Origin: Chrysopilus asiliformis
Taxonomy: Eukaryota; Arthropoda; Insecta; Diptera; Rhagionidae
DNA length: 64,000 bases
Assembly: GCA_964034945.1 (NCBI GenBank)
Contig: OZ035960.1
Location: forward strand, 33,100,368 to 33,164,367
Reading direction: 5' to 3'
Shown piece after piece: positions 46,301 through 54,419 of the stretch. The position numbers were made by a program, and so were the translations under genes. How positions within the stretch are numbered: position 1 is the first letter of the stretch; each line of letters begins with the position of its first letter. The notes under the pieces were generated by a model. It saw nothing but the letters and a program-made list of their open reading frames with translations. It was not told the DNA's origin and made no database searches.

Positions 46301-49300
46301 AGATAACTGACATTGCAACAGCGGGTAGAAATTCAACTTTTGAAGCAGCAAGGCAAGTCCCAAGTGGAAATTTCTAAAACCGTTAAATTTTCGCGTCGAG
46401 CTGTGCAATATGTTATCGAACGGTTCGAGAAGACTGGGTCGCATAAAAATAGACACAGATCTGGACGAAAACGACTTACTATAGATCGTGAAGACAGAAT
46501 ATTAGTAAGGGATTCACTGAAAAATAGGAGAAAAACGTCTTTCGAGCTCGCTGCTGATTTTTCAGTAACAATTAAAAAGCCAATATCTGCCAGGATGACA
46601 CGAAGAAGACTGCAGAAAGCTGGTCTAAAAGGCTGCAAAGCCAGGAAGAAGCCGTGGCTTTCCGAAAAAAACAAAAAGGCTCGCTTCCAATGGGCTCTAA
46701 AACACAAAAGTTTAACCGAGCAAGATTGGTCAAATATTCTATGGTCGGACGGTTAAACTTTTGTGTTTTAGAGCCCATTGGAGGCGAGCCTTTTTGTTTT
46801 TTTCGGAAAGCCACGGCTTCTTCCTGGCTTTGCAGCCTTTTAGACCAGCTTTCTGCAGTCTTCTTCGTGTCATCCTGGCAGATATTGGCTTTTTAATTGT
46901 TACTGAAAAATCAGCAGCGAGCTCGAAAGACGTTTTTCTCCTATTTTTCAGTGAATCCCTTACTAATATTCTGTCTTCACGATCTATAGTAAGTCGTTTT
47001 CGTCCAGATCTGTGTCTATTTTTATGCGACCCAGTCTTCTCGAACCGTTCGATAACATATTGCACAGCTCGACGCGAAAATTTAACGGTTTTAGAAATTT
47101 CCACTTGGGACTTGCCTTGCTGCTTCAAAAGTTGAATTTCTACCCGCTGTTGCAATGTCAGTTATCTTTTTTTCGCCATATTTACATTAAAATATTTAAT
47201 TTATTGAAAAAAAAATCACTTCAAGGCACTACACAACTGTATGTCTTCACAGCGAGCTGAGAAAGCGAACTAATTGGATATCAAAAAACACCACAAAAGC
47301 AAATTTTTAAGGTTCTAGATGTTTTGTTACTAACCAGCCACTTGACTATTGTTTAAATTTTATTTTTTAGATGCCGACAAAACTTTAATAAACAATACGA
47401 TTGATTTGGAGCATTAGATTTTGTATATTAGTAAAATTTACAGGGTGCTCAATACTTTTGGCCAAGGCTGTATATAAAAATGGATGTTTGTTGGTTTGTT
47501 TGTTTGAGATTACAAAACTCAAAAACTACTGGACCGATTTTTACGCGGTTTTTTGCAAAATGATCTGCGTTGCCAGGAGCAGATTTTCAAAACTCGAAAT
47601 AGAAGGTCCTGTAAGAATAACGCAAATGTCCTTTTTCCCATTTTTTCCCGGAAAAATTGGCACCATGGGGTTTTTGGAAATTTACCCGCAATTTAAAAGA
47701 CGACTGTGAATACCCTGAGATTTTTACCGAGACGGTAACTTGGTTCATGTAAAAATGAATTATCGGATTCGGTAATTTTAGACATGCCTTGAGTCGTGTT
47801 TTCCGGCCCGGTTATTCGGTATCAAGAATCAACCGCGAGTGGCGCTAGTAATGTTTTTAGTTGTCAAATTTTCTCATCGGACTGCAATTTTTTTCAATTT
47901 TGATAGCCGTTGCAATTCAAAAGAATACATCAAACATGGATTTAAAGGTATGTGACATATTTTACAATCAAATTCGCAGTTCATGATTTGCTCACGTATC
48001 AAATAAAAGCGCTGTTCTCAAATCTGTGCTGTGGGATGTTCACAGCAGAATATTTTCAGTCTTTTAATATTACCGAAAATACCGAATACCGAAAATTAAA
48101 AGAGGATTGTGAATACCCTCAGTGTTTTATTATCGATTGTGTATTGTTCTTAGAAAATAAAAGACAGAATAAACAAAAAAACAAATGAAAAATAATTTTA
48201 CTTTGGTTCAATATACATAGTTTGCCTGTGCAAATTTCGTGATCTACGTAATTAAATTCTTGCTTGGGTTATTAAACAAGCCATTTGTCACTCATCTCCC
48301 GGAAGAGATGAAATTTGTCACTAAGAAAGTGCTAAGAAAGTACTCAACAGGTAGTTTCGCATTGAATTTTTTCCTCAAAAGAATGTTTTGAGTTCACCAT
48401 TCTTAAAATTTTCTTGAGTCTCCTTTCGTTTAATGTACAATTTATACGCTTCATCGTTTATTGTACGGCTAAGTTTATAAATAGATACCCTAATTAAGTA
48501 CAGTATTTAGTAAAACAAGAAAACTTTGAGCCAACATGTGACAGTGTTTTCGATACTTTTGACTTTATTATTTATCGTTATTCAATATCAACTGAATAGA
48601 AGGTTCTTAGAACCCGTATTTGTTTCTTGTTTTTAGACTAAGGAACTTGAACGAGAACGACGAATCATAATGGAAGGAAAAGGAGAAAAAGTCCCGGAAG
48701 AACTATCAAACCATCCTGTATTTATAATCCATCAGGACACGAATAGCATAATAGCCAAGCGTAGATCAAAGGTATTTTTCAATGCAAAGACGAAAATTTA
48801 AAAAAAATAACGACGAAAAAAAAATATTAATCTGTAATTTAAGCTGAAGACGAATAGGGAGAAAAATGCAGAACGGTTAGTGAGACAAGGAGCAAAATGG
48901 GAACGCGAGAGATTAGTTTATGACGAGATTGAAAAACAAAAGGAAATCGAAATGTCAGAGCGAAAGGATCAACAAGTTCAAATTGAAGAAGAATACAAGG
49001 AGGAGAACTCTGTTCGAGGCATGGATCTATTAAGGTAATTTTTTAAATTATAATTTTTTAAACCAATTAAATTTTAAACGATTTTCCACTCACATTTTAC
49101 AGAATCGAAAATGATGCGTGGAAGGATTGTGAGCTAAATTTGAGAAAATTTCTCGATGAACAAAAGCAAGAAATTGAACAGCATTTTACCAAAGACAGTG
49201 AACCGTTCACGAGTGATCCTTTGGATGTAGCAAATATTGTTAAGGCCAGGTAACTACAATAATTATTGTTTTTTCACTGTGAAAAATCAATTCTAAAAAA

Positions 49301-52300
49301 CTGTTCTAATGGCATTTCAGAAGACAATTTCGGGATACAGAACGAAAGATCAGACAACAATTAGACGAACAAATAAAAGCTGATTCCCAAATTTCCACTA
49401 GAGAGTTTCTCGCACAATCATCTGTAAATATTTTTAGAAAATCCATTATTTTTTGTTTAAAAAATTTCATTAGATAACAATTCAAAGGCATGTAGCATCG
49501 CATCACGAAAGCGGGCCGAGCTAGAACTGTTGGACCCCGAAATTAGAAAATTCGCTGAAAATATTCTTGATCCAAATTTGGAAAAAATCATCGAAGAAGA
49601 TGACGTCCCCAGTAATGGTAGTAGTGCTGAAATTTGCTCAGTTAGTCCAAGTGAATCGGAATTTTTAAAAGAGCTAGAAAAAGATTTAGAAGACGATGAG
49701 AAAAATGAACGAATCGTCACAAAATCAAAAATGCAGTTACTGCAATATGAAGATCCGAAAGTCTTAGAATTAAAACATACCGAGGTAAATATCTTAAAAT
49801 TTGTTTTATTCCTTAGAAGTGAATTAGATATTAGAGCTATGGCATAGAAAGTGCATTGCATTGCGGCATTGCACGATTTTTAAAGACAGCCAAACAAATC
49901 TAGACGTTGTCCCTTTCGCAAAAGGTTTATATTTGCACGATCAAGCCAATTATATAAGATTAACAATCTTTGTGCAAATAAAACTACACTTGGTACACCA
50001 TAGCTCTTAGGTGTACATATTTCCATTTGCGAGGTCTTGCTTAATCAAGTGAAAATAATAGGGGTGTTCACGCTTTATTGTATTTATTTCCATCTCCCTG
50101 CTGCCAAAAAAAAACAATAAAAAAAACCAAAAAAAAAATACTTGACGCGAACAAAATTTACTAAAAAATATATTTAAAACCTTAATTTATAGTTACACTA
50201 CTAGCGCTGTTATAGCAAAAATATTTTATCTTGCTGCGTTTTTATTTAATTACACCAGTGGTTCCCAAGGGTTTTTCTTATCGCGACCACCTTTTGGATA
50301 ATTAATTAATATTGGCCCTTACCAATGAGCTGTAACTAAATTAGTAGCAACTTTTGGCGTGTGCGAAACGGGCTAATTGCTTGCTAATTTCGGTTCAAAT
50401 TCTAATTTTTACAGTTCGCTGTAATAAATGAATTAAAACGCACTAGAATCTGCATGCAATTAGACCGTTTCGCACATGCCTTAAGTTGTTACTAAGTCAG
50501 TAACAGCTCATTGGTAAGGGCCATAAAGTGATCAGCAACTCCCCTCTACGGTATATTGTAAAACTCTTAAGGCAAATGCGATGCAGACAAAAAATTTTTA
50601 TTTGCACCATACGGCGGATGGTAAAATGTCTCAAGTTAAATGTGCTGCAAGGGAAAACTTTCATCGTTTAAGAGCATGTTAATGCGGCGGCAGTGTTGTG
50701 CCGGTTTTTACGTAAAGTAATTTACCTAGTTTTTTACGCGTAAAAAATTACGCGTAAAAAACCTCAATTTTAACGTAAAAAACGTAAAAAACGTAAAAAA
50801 CTGTAAAAAACCTAAAACATTGATGATAAAAAATTTTATATCGTAGCCAGTCACTAAATATAGTAATTATTCGTAAATAAATCATCTTAGAACAATAAAA
50901 AGGTTAATAGTCTTCAGCAAACACAGAAAAGTATTCAAAAGCATTTCCTCTTGAAAGTGAAAAAGATTTTAAACTCGGAGTTCAAAAACTGTTTATATCC
51001 TTTCATTACATTACGTCCGCCTACTCATTTTAACGGTAATTAATGTGAATAATGTGGAGAGATTTACGGAGAGATGTGAATAATGTGGCTATTTTAACCC
51101 TTTGTTGCAGTGTTGTTGTACAACAACACCTTTTCTAATTCAGTTTTTTAATATTATAACATATATTTCATGGACTTATATTGACTAAATTCATTTCGTA
51201 AGTATCCTAGGACATCAATTGTTATGAATTCCATAGAAATATGTATGCATGAAAGGGTTAAAGAAACATATTTGGACTAGTTCTTGCAGCAACAAGCGTA
51301 ATTTTAAAGTTTGCATCAAAAAATCGTCTTTAAACACAAGGAGACTCATTCCGAAGGCGGAAATTGAAACAAAACTGGAAAAAGGGAAAAGAAATTCTAA
51401 AAACTGAAAAATTCCATTCAAACAACTGTTCTAATTTGAGTACTTAGCAACAGTCTATTAAGTGCTGATGTCCACTCTCTATATTATAGGATCTCTAATA
51501 AAATGCTGAGAAAAACTTTAAAACAGACTGTCATATTTTGTAGGAACTACGATGTCCCATTTTTTAGGTTTTTTACTATTTTTTACGTTTTTTACGGTTT
51601 TTTACGTTTTTTACGGTTTTTTACGTTTTTTACCAGTTTTTTACGTTTTTTACGTTTTTTACGTTTTTTACGTGAAAAATGTAAAAAACTGTTTTTTACG
51701 CCGTTTTGCCCAACACTGTGCGGCGGTCACACGACGCTGTTTTGTCAGCGCTAGTGGCTGTTTGGCTGTTAGCAGCCTTTTCAGCAGCACCGTGTGAACC
51801 CTAGTGCGCTGCTACTACCAGCAGCAGCATGATGATTTTAGCAGTGCTAGTGAAGTAGAGACCGTTCTAGTTTGCCAGCGCTACTAGGGATCACATGACC
51901 CTGTCGTATGGTTTCTGAGCTGTCAAAAGTCTAATAAGTGGTAAAGTTTGTGTATTGTAAGTTGTTATTTTACGTTTATTTATTAAAATTTGTGTGTTAC
52001 GTTTATTATTTAAAAAATCTCCCAAAATAAAATGTCAAAAATGTAGCAAAACCTACTTGCCAGCGCTACTAAAGTATAATGCTACATTTACACGAATGAC
52101 AAATTTGTCATTTTTTTCTTGTCATTATGTTAATTCCCGTGTAAATGGCATAATTTTTGTAATTTTTTCTGTCAGAAAATGTCAATCTCTCATAAAAGAA
52201 TGAACTTGTCCATTCTTTTATGCCAGATTGTCATTCGTGCAAACGCAATATTAGTTATGACAAAAGTTGAATACTAAAGTTTAGACGCGACGTGTTTTTG

Positions 52301-54419
52301 TTCGTTTCGTTAAAGTTGGAGGGTGCGGGGTACTGTGGGAATGGCGATAGGAAAAGACGAACGAAAACTAAAATTTCCACCGTGGAAATTTTAGTTTTGA
52401 TTGGTTGTTAAGGTGTTTCGTTGCTATGCGTTTCGTTGCTATGGTTTTAAATATTTTGTCAACTGTAAAGTTAAGTGCACACGATATGATCACTGTTCAT
52501 ATTTTTGAGCAAAAAAGTGTCCCAAACGTGTTCATACCGTCTGAACACCATATTTTTGTGTTCATAGGCCGATGTTACACACGGCAACTTTAAGCGGCGA
52601 CTTTTCTTAAGTATTGGCGAGAGAAGTGAGGGAAGCGGTGGCCCCTCACTTCTCTCGCCTATACTTAAGAAAAGTCGCCGCTTAAAGTTGCCGTGTGTAA
52701 CATAGGTCATACGTATGAACACAAGGCATATGAACACATTTGAACATGCCGTGAGCAAACGTATGAACACGACCTGTTCATACCGTGTGAACACTATTTT
52801 GGGACCGTATGAGCACGGTTTGTAAAATTCGGACGTATGATCACAGATATGAACACACTGTCACATTTGAACATGGGCTAAGTTTTCAACATGTTCAAAT
52901 GTAAAATTTTGAGTCAAATTTGTACGTAAATTGATGTTTTCTGGTTTTTATTTGGGTCTAGTAGGTTTTAGATTTGTGGCGTGGATGGCTCAGTCAGTTA
53001 AGTACTTGCCTTGTGGTCCAATGAGCAGTGGTTCAAACCCCACTCAGGGTAAAATAATTCGATTTGAATCTAAAACTTTTCTGCTCATGAACTTAAGACA
53101 CGGACCAGTTTGGTCTTTGCCTCCAAGCTCCTGGCATATAATTTAAAAAAAAAAGTTTTCGACAGTTTTGTTTTAATTTGTTGTGTTGTGTGCTCAAATG
53201 TTCTTAAAAATTGTTCATATCTGTAATTTGAACAAAACGTTCATATCGTCTGAACAGTGTTCATACGCGCAGAAAAAATATGAACACAATGCATTTGAGC
53301 ACATATGAACACACCTAAAAATTGGAAGCTTGGGACAAAATGTTCATATCGTGTGAACACCTTTCATATATTGTATGAACATATGAGCATTTGAACCTCA
53401 TAAGCAACATATGCGTATGTTCATAAATATGAACAGTGATCATATCGTGTGCACTTACCTTAATTGTTGGTTGGTTTTCAGATTATAATTGTTTTAGCGG
53501 TGGTGATTATTTAGTGGAGATAATGCCATCGTGGAATAAAGTCCAAACATTGGAATTAATCGATTTGTACGAACAGTTTCCATATTTATATGATTTACGG
53601 CATACGGATTACATAAATCGTATAAAAAGATCAAAAACTTTAGAAGAAATTACTTCAAAAATGAAAGAATTTCGACCCGAAGTAAATGTTATGGATGTTA
53701 AAGCCAAAATAAAAACGCTCTGGTCAATAAAACTTTTAATACACAAAATGCAAACAATTGTAATGAAGATTCCATTTTCGCGCAGGAACCAAAATACGTT
53801 CGTTAAAAAATCTGCGTCTAAACACGAACGAAAAAAAGGAGTGTAATTAGATGGTCGTGTAAACAGGCTTTAATTATATATATTTTTTCATTTTTTTTTA
53901 AATAATCTAAGTTGAGCGTTCTTTGTAAAAAAAACCCCGCGTTCCAATAGTTTTTTAGTAAATCGGTTACTTTTCTAATTTCATAAAAAAAATCCTAACG
54001 CAATTTGTGGGCTTCCGAAAGAATATTTGGTGGGTAACTAATTTATCAGTTAGGAAACAGTCTCGGCAGGCCAAGACTGGAAACCGGCTGTAGTGCCGAG
54101 AGAGAGAGAGAGAGAGAGAAACAGTTTAACAAGTTCGATGCCGGTGAGGGAAATTTCCCTCAGTTTCTATCAAAATATGCGACCGGCAGCGAACGTGTAA
54201 AGAAATAATTTATATTTCTTCGAAAAATTAAAAAAAAAATGTTGAATTGATATTTTTCGTATTTCATTTAAAAAAATATTACTCATAAATTGTTCAAAAA
54301 AAGGTTTGTGTGGAAATTTATAGTTGTTTCTGTTTTTTTTTTTTCAGAATGTGAAAGATTTATACAAATTAGCAGAAGAAATAATTATTGGAGATGCGCA
54401 AGTTGTACGAACTGCATAA
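31399..54419 (+). CDS. Nine-exon gene, unrecognised charged coiled-coil protein (~534 aa)
   Basis: Exons: 31399-31808, 42694-42844, 44064-44162, 48637-48771, 48844-49034, 49103-49249, 49321-49423, 49488-49784, 54348-54419; phases agree throughout. The start has ACAAAATG context. The N-terminal 75 residues contain GRARVTTLNVWQTLDLLAG and YTDEMLLGENSIDETTGYGG, then a Lys-rich tract (KKAKKKVKAIPKKKKKPNKD), then FNLPRISARLERLMGTNVVR. From residue 160 on it is mostly Glu/Lys/Arg/Gln helix with heptad-like spacing (ELERERRIIMEGKGEKVPEE, ERKIRQQLDEQIKAD), and ends in an acidic segment. AATAAA is at 54556-54561. A cytoskeletal or axonemal role would fit such composition, but that is only a guess and I do not recognise the family. 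Introns 1, 3 and 8 are swollen by transposons. The exon 8 acceptor (AAAG) is weak; a stronger one at 49473 would need one extra G in the GGG run at 49513-49515. Confidence 0.8.
32283..32399. mobile_element. Palindromic MITE, 117 bp
   Basis: AATTTATTCACTAGGAGTTA at the left is the exact complement of the right end. Inside, TTAACTCCCTTAACTCAC is repeated directly. Lies in intron 1 of the nine-exon gene. Target duplication not clear. Confidence 0.65.
32628..32850. mobile_element. MITE, about 223 bp, with internal palindromes
   Basis: Ends TAACACGTTCGTGACAT and its exact complement (17 bases). Each arm carries an inner palindrome, GTGTACCACCAGTGGTACAC on the left and GTGTACCACCCGTGGTACAC on the right. 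TTA lies at both borders. The minus-strand frame 32442-32759 crosses it and is not supported as a gene. Confidence 0.7.
32860..34410. other. Intron 1 sequence with HINE-type relics
   Basis: 33290-33640 has the diverged HINE body (CTTGAAAACGGCTAATTTAT, TTTAGAATACGATTCTACA). A block near 33300-33360 (TAACTGACTCATAGCTTTCA...CCCTATAACAAAGTT) is duplicated at about 33790-33870. Nothing coding was recognised. Confidence 0.45.
34426..35022. mobile_element. hAT-type non-autonomous element, 597 bp
   Basis: Ends TAGGGCTGCCAT on both sides (read inwards), flanked by the exact 8-bp direct repeat TCCATAGA (34418-34425, 35023-35030). TAGGG..TGCCA ends with 8-bp duplications are characteristic of hAT. The subterminal regions are packed with AGTTCTCTTT and AAAGAGAAC repeats. 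No transposase. Intron 1 of the nine-exon gene. Confidence 0.9.
35035..35770. other. Intron 1 sequence, nothing recognised
   Basis: AT-rich, no repeat boundary. The short frame 35498-35698 has no domain. Confidence 0.4.
35777..36110 (+). mobile_element. HINE-B copy, 5' part
   Basis: Begins with a hairpin-like start (CTTTACTCTCCTGTAGAGAGAAAG) followed by TATTGTA. It then has a short degenerate GTCC/GTCT tract (35909-35942) and GTTGAGCTAGCGACTTGAAATTTTT, all shared with the minus-strand copies at 43060-43500 and 59120-60815. The 3' end is not visible. Confidence 0.6.
36115..37835. other. Intron 1 sequence, nothing recognised
   Basis: AT-rich. Repeated phrases such as TTTTTGCGATTTATCGATTTAT suggest old HINE-B-like body, but without ends. 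No exon. Confidence 0.4.
37845..38335 (+). mobile_element. Inverted-repeat element (CAGGGTATTCACA family), 491 bp, copy 1
   Basis: Ends CAGGGTATTCACAGTCCTCT and, from the right, CAGGGTATTCACAATCCTCT, about 27 bases in all, with ATT on both sides (37842-37844, 38336-38338). The interior has several GGTAATT/AATTACC motifs, then a non-repetitive stretch with ATGGATTTAAAGGTATGTG and a T-rich tract that resembles a promoter plus a first exon with donor. Also present at 47680-48119, and truncated at 40970. Confidence 0.8.
38345..40650. other. Intron 1 sequence, Helitron remnants only
   Basis: AT-rich. 40420-40580 repeats GTTATCCTTACA(A/G)GACC several times, matching the interior of the Helitron family at 8695 on the opposite strand. 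No exon seen. Confidence 0.45.
40661..40924. mobile_element. Probable MITE with GTTTACA-type ends
   Basis: Left GCCCCGTTTACACTTGAG, and right (read inwards) GGCCCGTTAGGCGGCGTTTACA. Weak pairing of AATTTTATTCC/GGAATAAAATT blocks inside. Boundaries uncertain; the ends resemble those of the PIF-type palindromes at 2470 and 57598. Confidence 0.45.
40970..41045 (+). mobile_element. CAGGGTATTCACA family, truncated copy
   Basis: The first about 75 bases of the 37845 element (CAGGGTATTCACAGTCCTCT through GCTCGGTAATTCAGTCAAAT) end abruptly at TTAGATTTTTG. Confidence 0.75.
41050..42690. other. End of intron 1, nothing recognised
   Basis: AT-rich. Open frames at 41610-41879 and 42169-42402 have no domain and no splice support. 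Confidence 0.4.
43030..43505 (-). mobile_element. HINE-B copy, minus
   Basis: Minus strand: TTTACTATCCTCTGCGTAGC start near 43503, AAGTATTGTATTCATA, a short GTCTGT tract (43445-43428), GTTGAGCTAGCGACTTGAAT, then the HINE-B body. The 3' end is not visible. Intron 2 of the nine-exon gene. Confidence 0.6.
44724..44892. mobile_element. Palindromic MITE, 169 bp, TTA duplication
   Basis: AGGCCTGTGTCCACATGGAA at each end (read inwards), exact TTA on both sides (44721-44723, 44893-44895). The arms hold repeated CTTCTGGAAG and TTGCAGAAG palindromes. PIF/Harbinger-type. Intron 3. Confidence 0.85.
45405..45964 (-). pseudogene. mariner element with internally deleted transposase
   Basis: Ends GGGTCTTTCAACAAGGACAT on both sides (read inwards, outermost base differing) at TA sites. 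On the minus strand a start at 45852 gives MVKFTNEQRLEIIKTYYRNS and ESVVA. It then jumps, in a deletion that removes most of the protein, to NRVISRNGSVEWPPRSC, DLTPLDFFL, a stop codon where W is expected, GYVKSMVYANKPTTLEEL and EIANVPADMCGRVVENWLQR. Both the first catalytic Asp residues and the linker are gone, so it can only move with help from another copy. Same family as 13459. Intron 3. Confidence 0.85.
46289..46756 (+). pseudogene. Tc1 transposase N-terminal domain, left arm
   Basis: From ATG 46289 the reading is MAKKR, a TAA stop at 46304-46306, then LTLQQRVEIQLLKQQGKSQV, the helix-turn-helix KFSRRAVQYVIERFEKTGS, a basic linker (HKNRHRSGRKRLT) and a second HTH (ISARMTRRRLQKAGLKGCKA). 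It goes on through KARFQWALKHKSLTEQDWSN to ILWSDG, where the D is at the place of the first catalytic Asp of the DDE domain. The frame then enters the inverted arm and ends. The same early stop is in the right arm. Confidence 0.85.
46751..47180 (-). pseudogene. Tc1 transposase N-terminal domain, right arm
   Basis: Minus-strand mirror of the left arm: same start, same premature TAA after MAKKR, same HTH regions, ending KARLQWALKHKSLTV at the spacer (F to L relative to the left arm). The DDE region is missing. Confidence 0.85.
47680..48119 (+). mobile_element. CAGGGTATTCACA family, copy 2, left end inverted
   Basis: The body 47720-48119 follows copy 1 (37845) closely, including ATGGATTTAAAGGTATGTG at 47936 and the right end GAATACCCT. 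The left 40 bases, however, are in inverted orientation (ATTTAAAAGACGACTGTGAA at 47690). A local inversion or a second insertion joined end to end would explain this. Confidence 0.7.
49785..50310. other. Start of intron 8, nothing recognised
   Basis: No exon. GGCATTGCACGATTTTT and GCAAAAGG/TTTGCACGATC phrases hint at an old repeat. Confidence 0.35.
50314..50522. mobile_element. MITE, about 209 bp, GGCCCTTACCAATGAGCTG ends
   Basis: The left end GGCCCTTACCAATGAGCTGT is matched exactly by the right end; pairing continues through GTGTGCGAAACGG/CCGTTTCGCACATGC. Target duplication not clear. Intron 8. Confidence 0.75.
50691..51718. mobile_element. hAT-type non-autonomous element, 1028 bp
   Basis: Ends CAGTGTTGTGCC and, from the right, CAGTGTTGGGCA, flanked by the exact 8-bp direct repeat TGCGGCGG (50683-50690, 51719-51726). 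CAGTG ends with 8-bp duplications are typical of hAT. Subterminal arrays of TTTTTTACG (51570-51700) and CGTAAAAAA (50735-50815) face each other. Frames at 51503-51797 translate this array and are not genes. Confidence 0.92.
51727..52075. other. GC-richer repeat-like stretch
   Basis: Repeats CAGCGCTA(G/C)T, AGCAGC and GTGCTAGTG; TGCCAGCGCTACTA occurs at about 51873 and 52057. Together with TGCGGCGGTCACACGACG it looks like an older element into which the hAT element jumped. Not resolved. Confidence 0.35.
52082..52255. mobile_element. MITE, about 174 bp
   Basis: TTTACACGAATGACAA on the left and, read inwards from the right, TTTGCACGAATGACAA. The interior has CATTCTTTTATG/CATAAAAGAATG symmetry. 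Intron 8. Confidence 0.6.
52567..52708. mobile_element. Palindromic MITE, 142 bp, ATA duplication
   Basis: GGCCGATGTTACACACGGCA at the left, GACCTATGTTACACACGGCA from the right; ATA on both sides (52564-52566, 52709-52711). Same length and sequence as the element at 57598, in reversed orientation (asymmetric centre AAGCGGTGGCCCC). Confidence 0.88.
52976..53154 (+). mobile_element. tRNA-derived SINE, about 179 bp
   Basis: GTGGCGTGGATGGCTCAGTC starts a tRNA-like head with box A (TGGCTCAGTCAG, 52986-52997) and a perfect box B (GGTTCAAACCC, 53030-53040). The acceptor stem cannot close (AGGGT instead of a complement), so it is not a tRNA gene. An unrelated body and a 10-A tail (53145-53154) follow. 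GTTTTAGA/GTTTTCGA at the borders may be a worn target duplication. Confidence 0.75.
53523..53846 (+). CDS. MADF-like DNA-binding domain protein, 107 aa (intact frame, gene status uncertain)
   Basis: From ATG 53523 the protein begins MPSWNKVQTLELIDLYEQFP and continues YLYDLRHTDYINRIKRSKTL, EEITSKMKEF, VMDVKAKIKTLWSIKL, ending in a basic tail (SRRNQNTFVKKSAS). The Trp spacing, the L-Y-x-x-x-P-x-L-x-D start, the Y-x-N-R block and the VKxKIxxLW helix fit the MADF (Myb/SANT-like) domain of about 85 residues. Such domains occur in insect transcription regulators and as the second protein of PIF/Harbinger elements. It lies within the last intron of the nine-exon gene on the same strand, immediately right of the TTA-flanked element, so a transposon origin is likely. 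The frame is open upstream to 53436 without another good start. Confidence 0.6.
   Translation: MPSWNKVQTLELIDLYEQFPYLYDLRHTDYINRIKRSKTLEEITSKMKEFRPEVNVMDVKAKIKTLWSIKLLIHKMQTIVMKIPFSRRNQNTFVKKSASKHERKKGV
54094..54119. repeat. (GA)n microsatellite
   Basis: About twelve GA units following GTGCC, inside intron 8. Confidence 0.9.

Larger units (their letters stand above)
45999..47470. mobile_element. Palindromic Tc1 element: two 5' halves head to head
   Basis: Ends CAGCCTTGGCCAAAAGTATT on both sides, with TA duplication at 45997-45998 and 47471-47472. The left arm 45999-46717 (719 bp) and right arm 46751-47470 (720 bp) are near-identical inverted copies of the 5' half of a Tc1 transposon, around a unique 33-bp spacer. 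Each arm encodes the N-terminal paired-type helix-turn-helix region of the transposase and stops just before the catalytic domain. No DDE domain is present, so it is non-autonomous. Confidence 0.93.
45991..47680 (+). mobile_element. Helitron 5' half, split by palindromic Tc1
   Basis: After A at 45990 the sequence TCTATATA continues beyond the Tc1 insertion as TATAAAAATGGATGTTTG, the canonical 5' end of this Helitron type. The body (GAAGGTCCTGTAAGAATAAC, CCCATTTTTTCCCGG) matches 8695. It is cut off at about 47680 by the CAGGGTATTC element. Confidence 0.65.
52474..53454. mobile_element. Inverted-repeat element packed with TGTTCATA/TGAACA palindromes
   Basis: The 981-bp element has inverted ends (AGTGCACACGATATGATCAC and TGTTCATATTT, about 35 bases) with TTA outside both ends (52471-52473, 53455-53457). 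It carries more than twenty TGTTC/GAACA half-sites. Four of them form the 19-base palindromic arrangement TGTTCATAYCGTSTGAACA (starting at 52529, 52775, about 53239 and 53341). A 142-bp MITE (52567) and a SINE (52976) are inserted inside it. No coding capacity. Lies in intron 8. Confidence 0.8.

Noticed and set aside
46333..46707. Minus-strand 124-codon frame (and its mirror at 46761-47135) as a second gene
   Set aside because: It is the antisense of the Tc1 transposase arms; the sense strand has clear HTH content.
51503..51797. Phe/Tyr/Val-rich ORFs resembling a membrane protein
   Set aside because: They translate the TTTTTTACG array in the arm of the hAT element.
52976..53050. Functional tRNA gene
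   Set aside because: Box A and B are present, but the acceptor stem does not pair and a poly-A tail follows, so it is a SINE.
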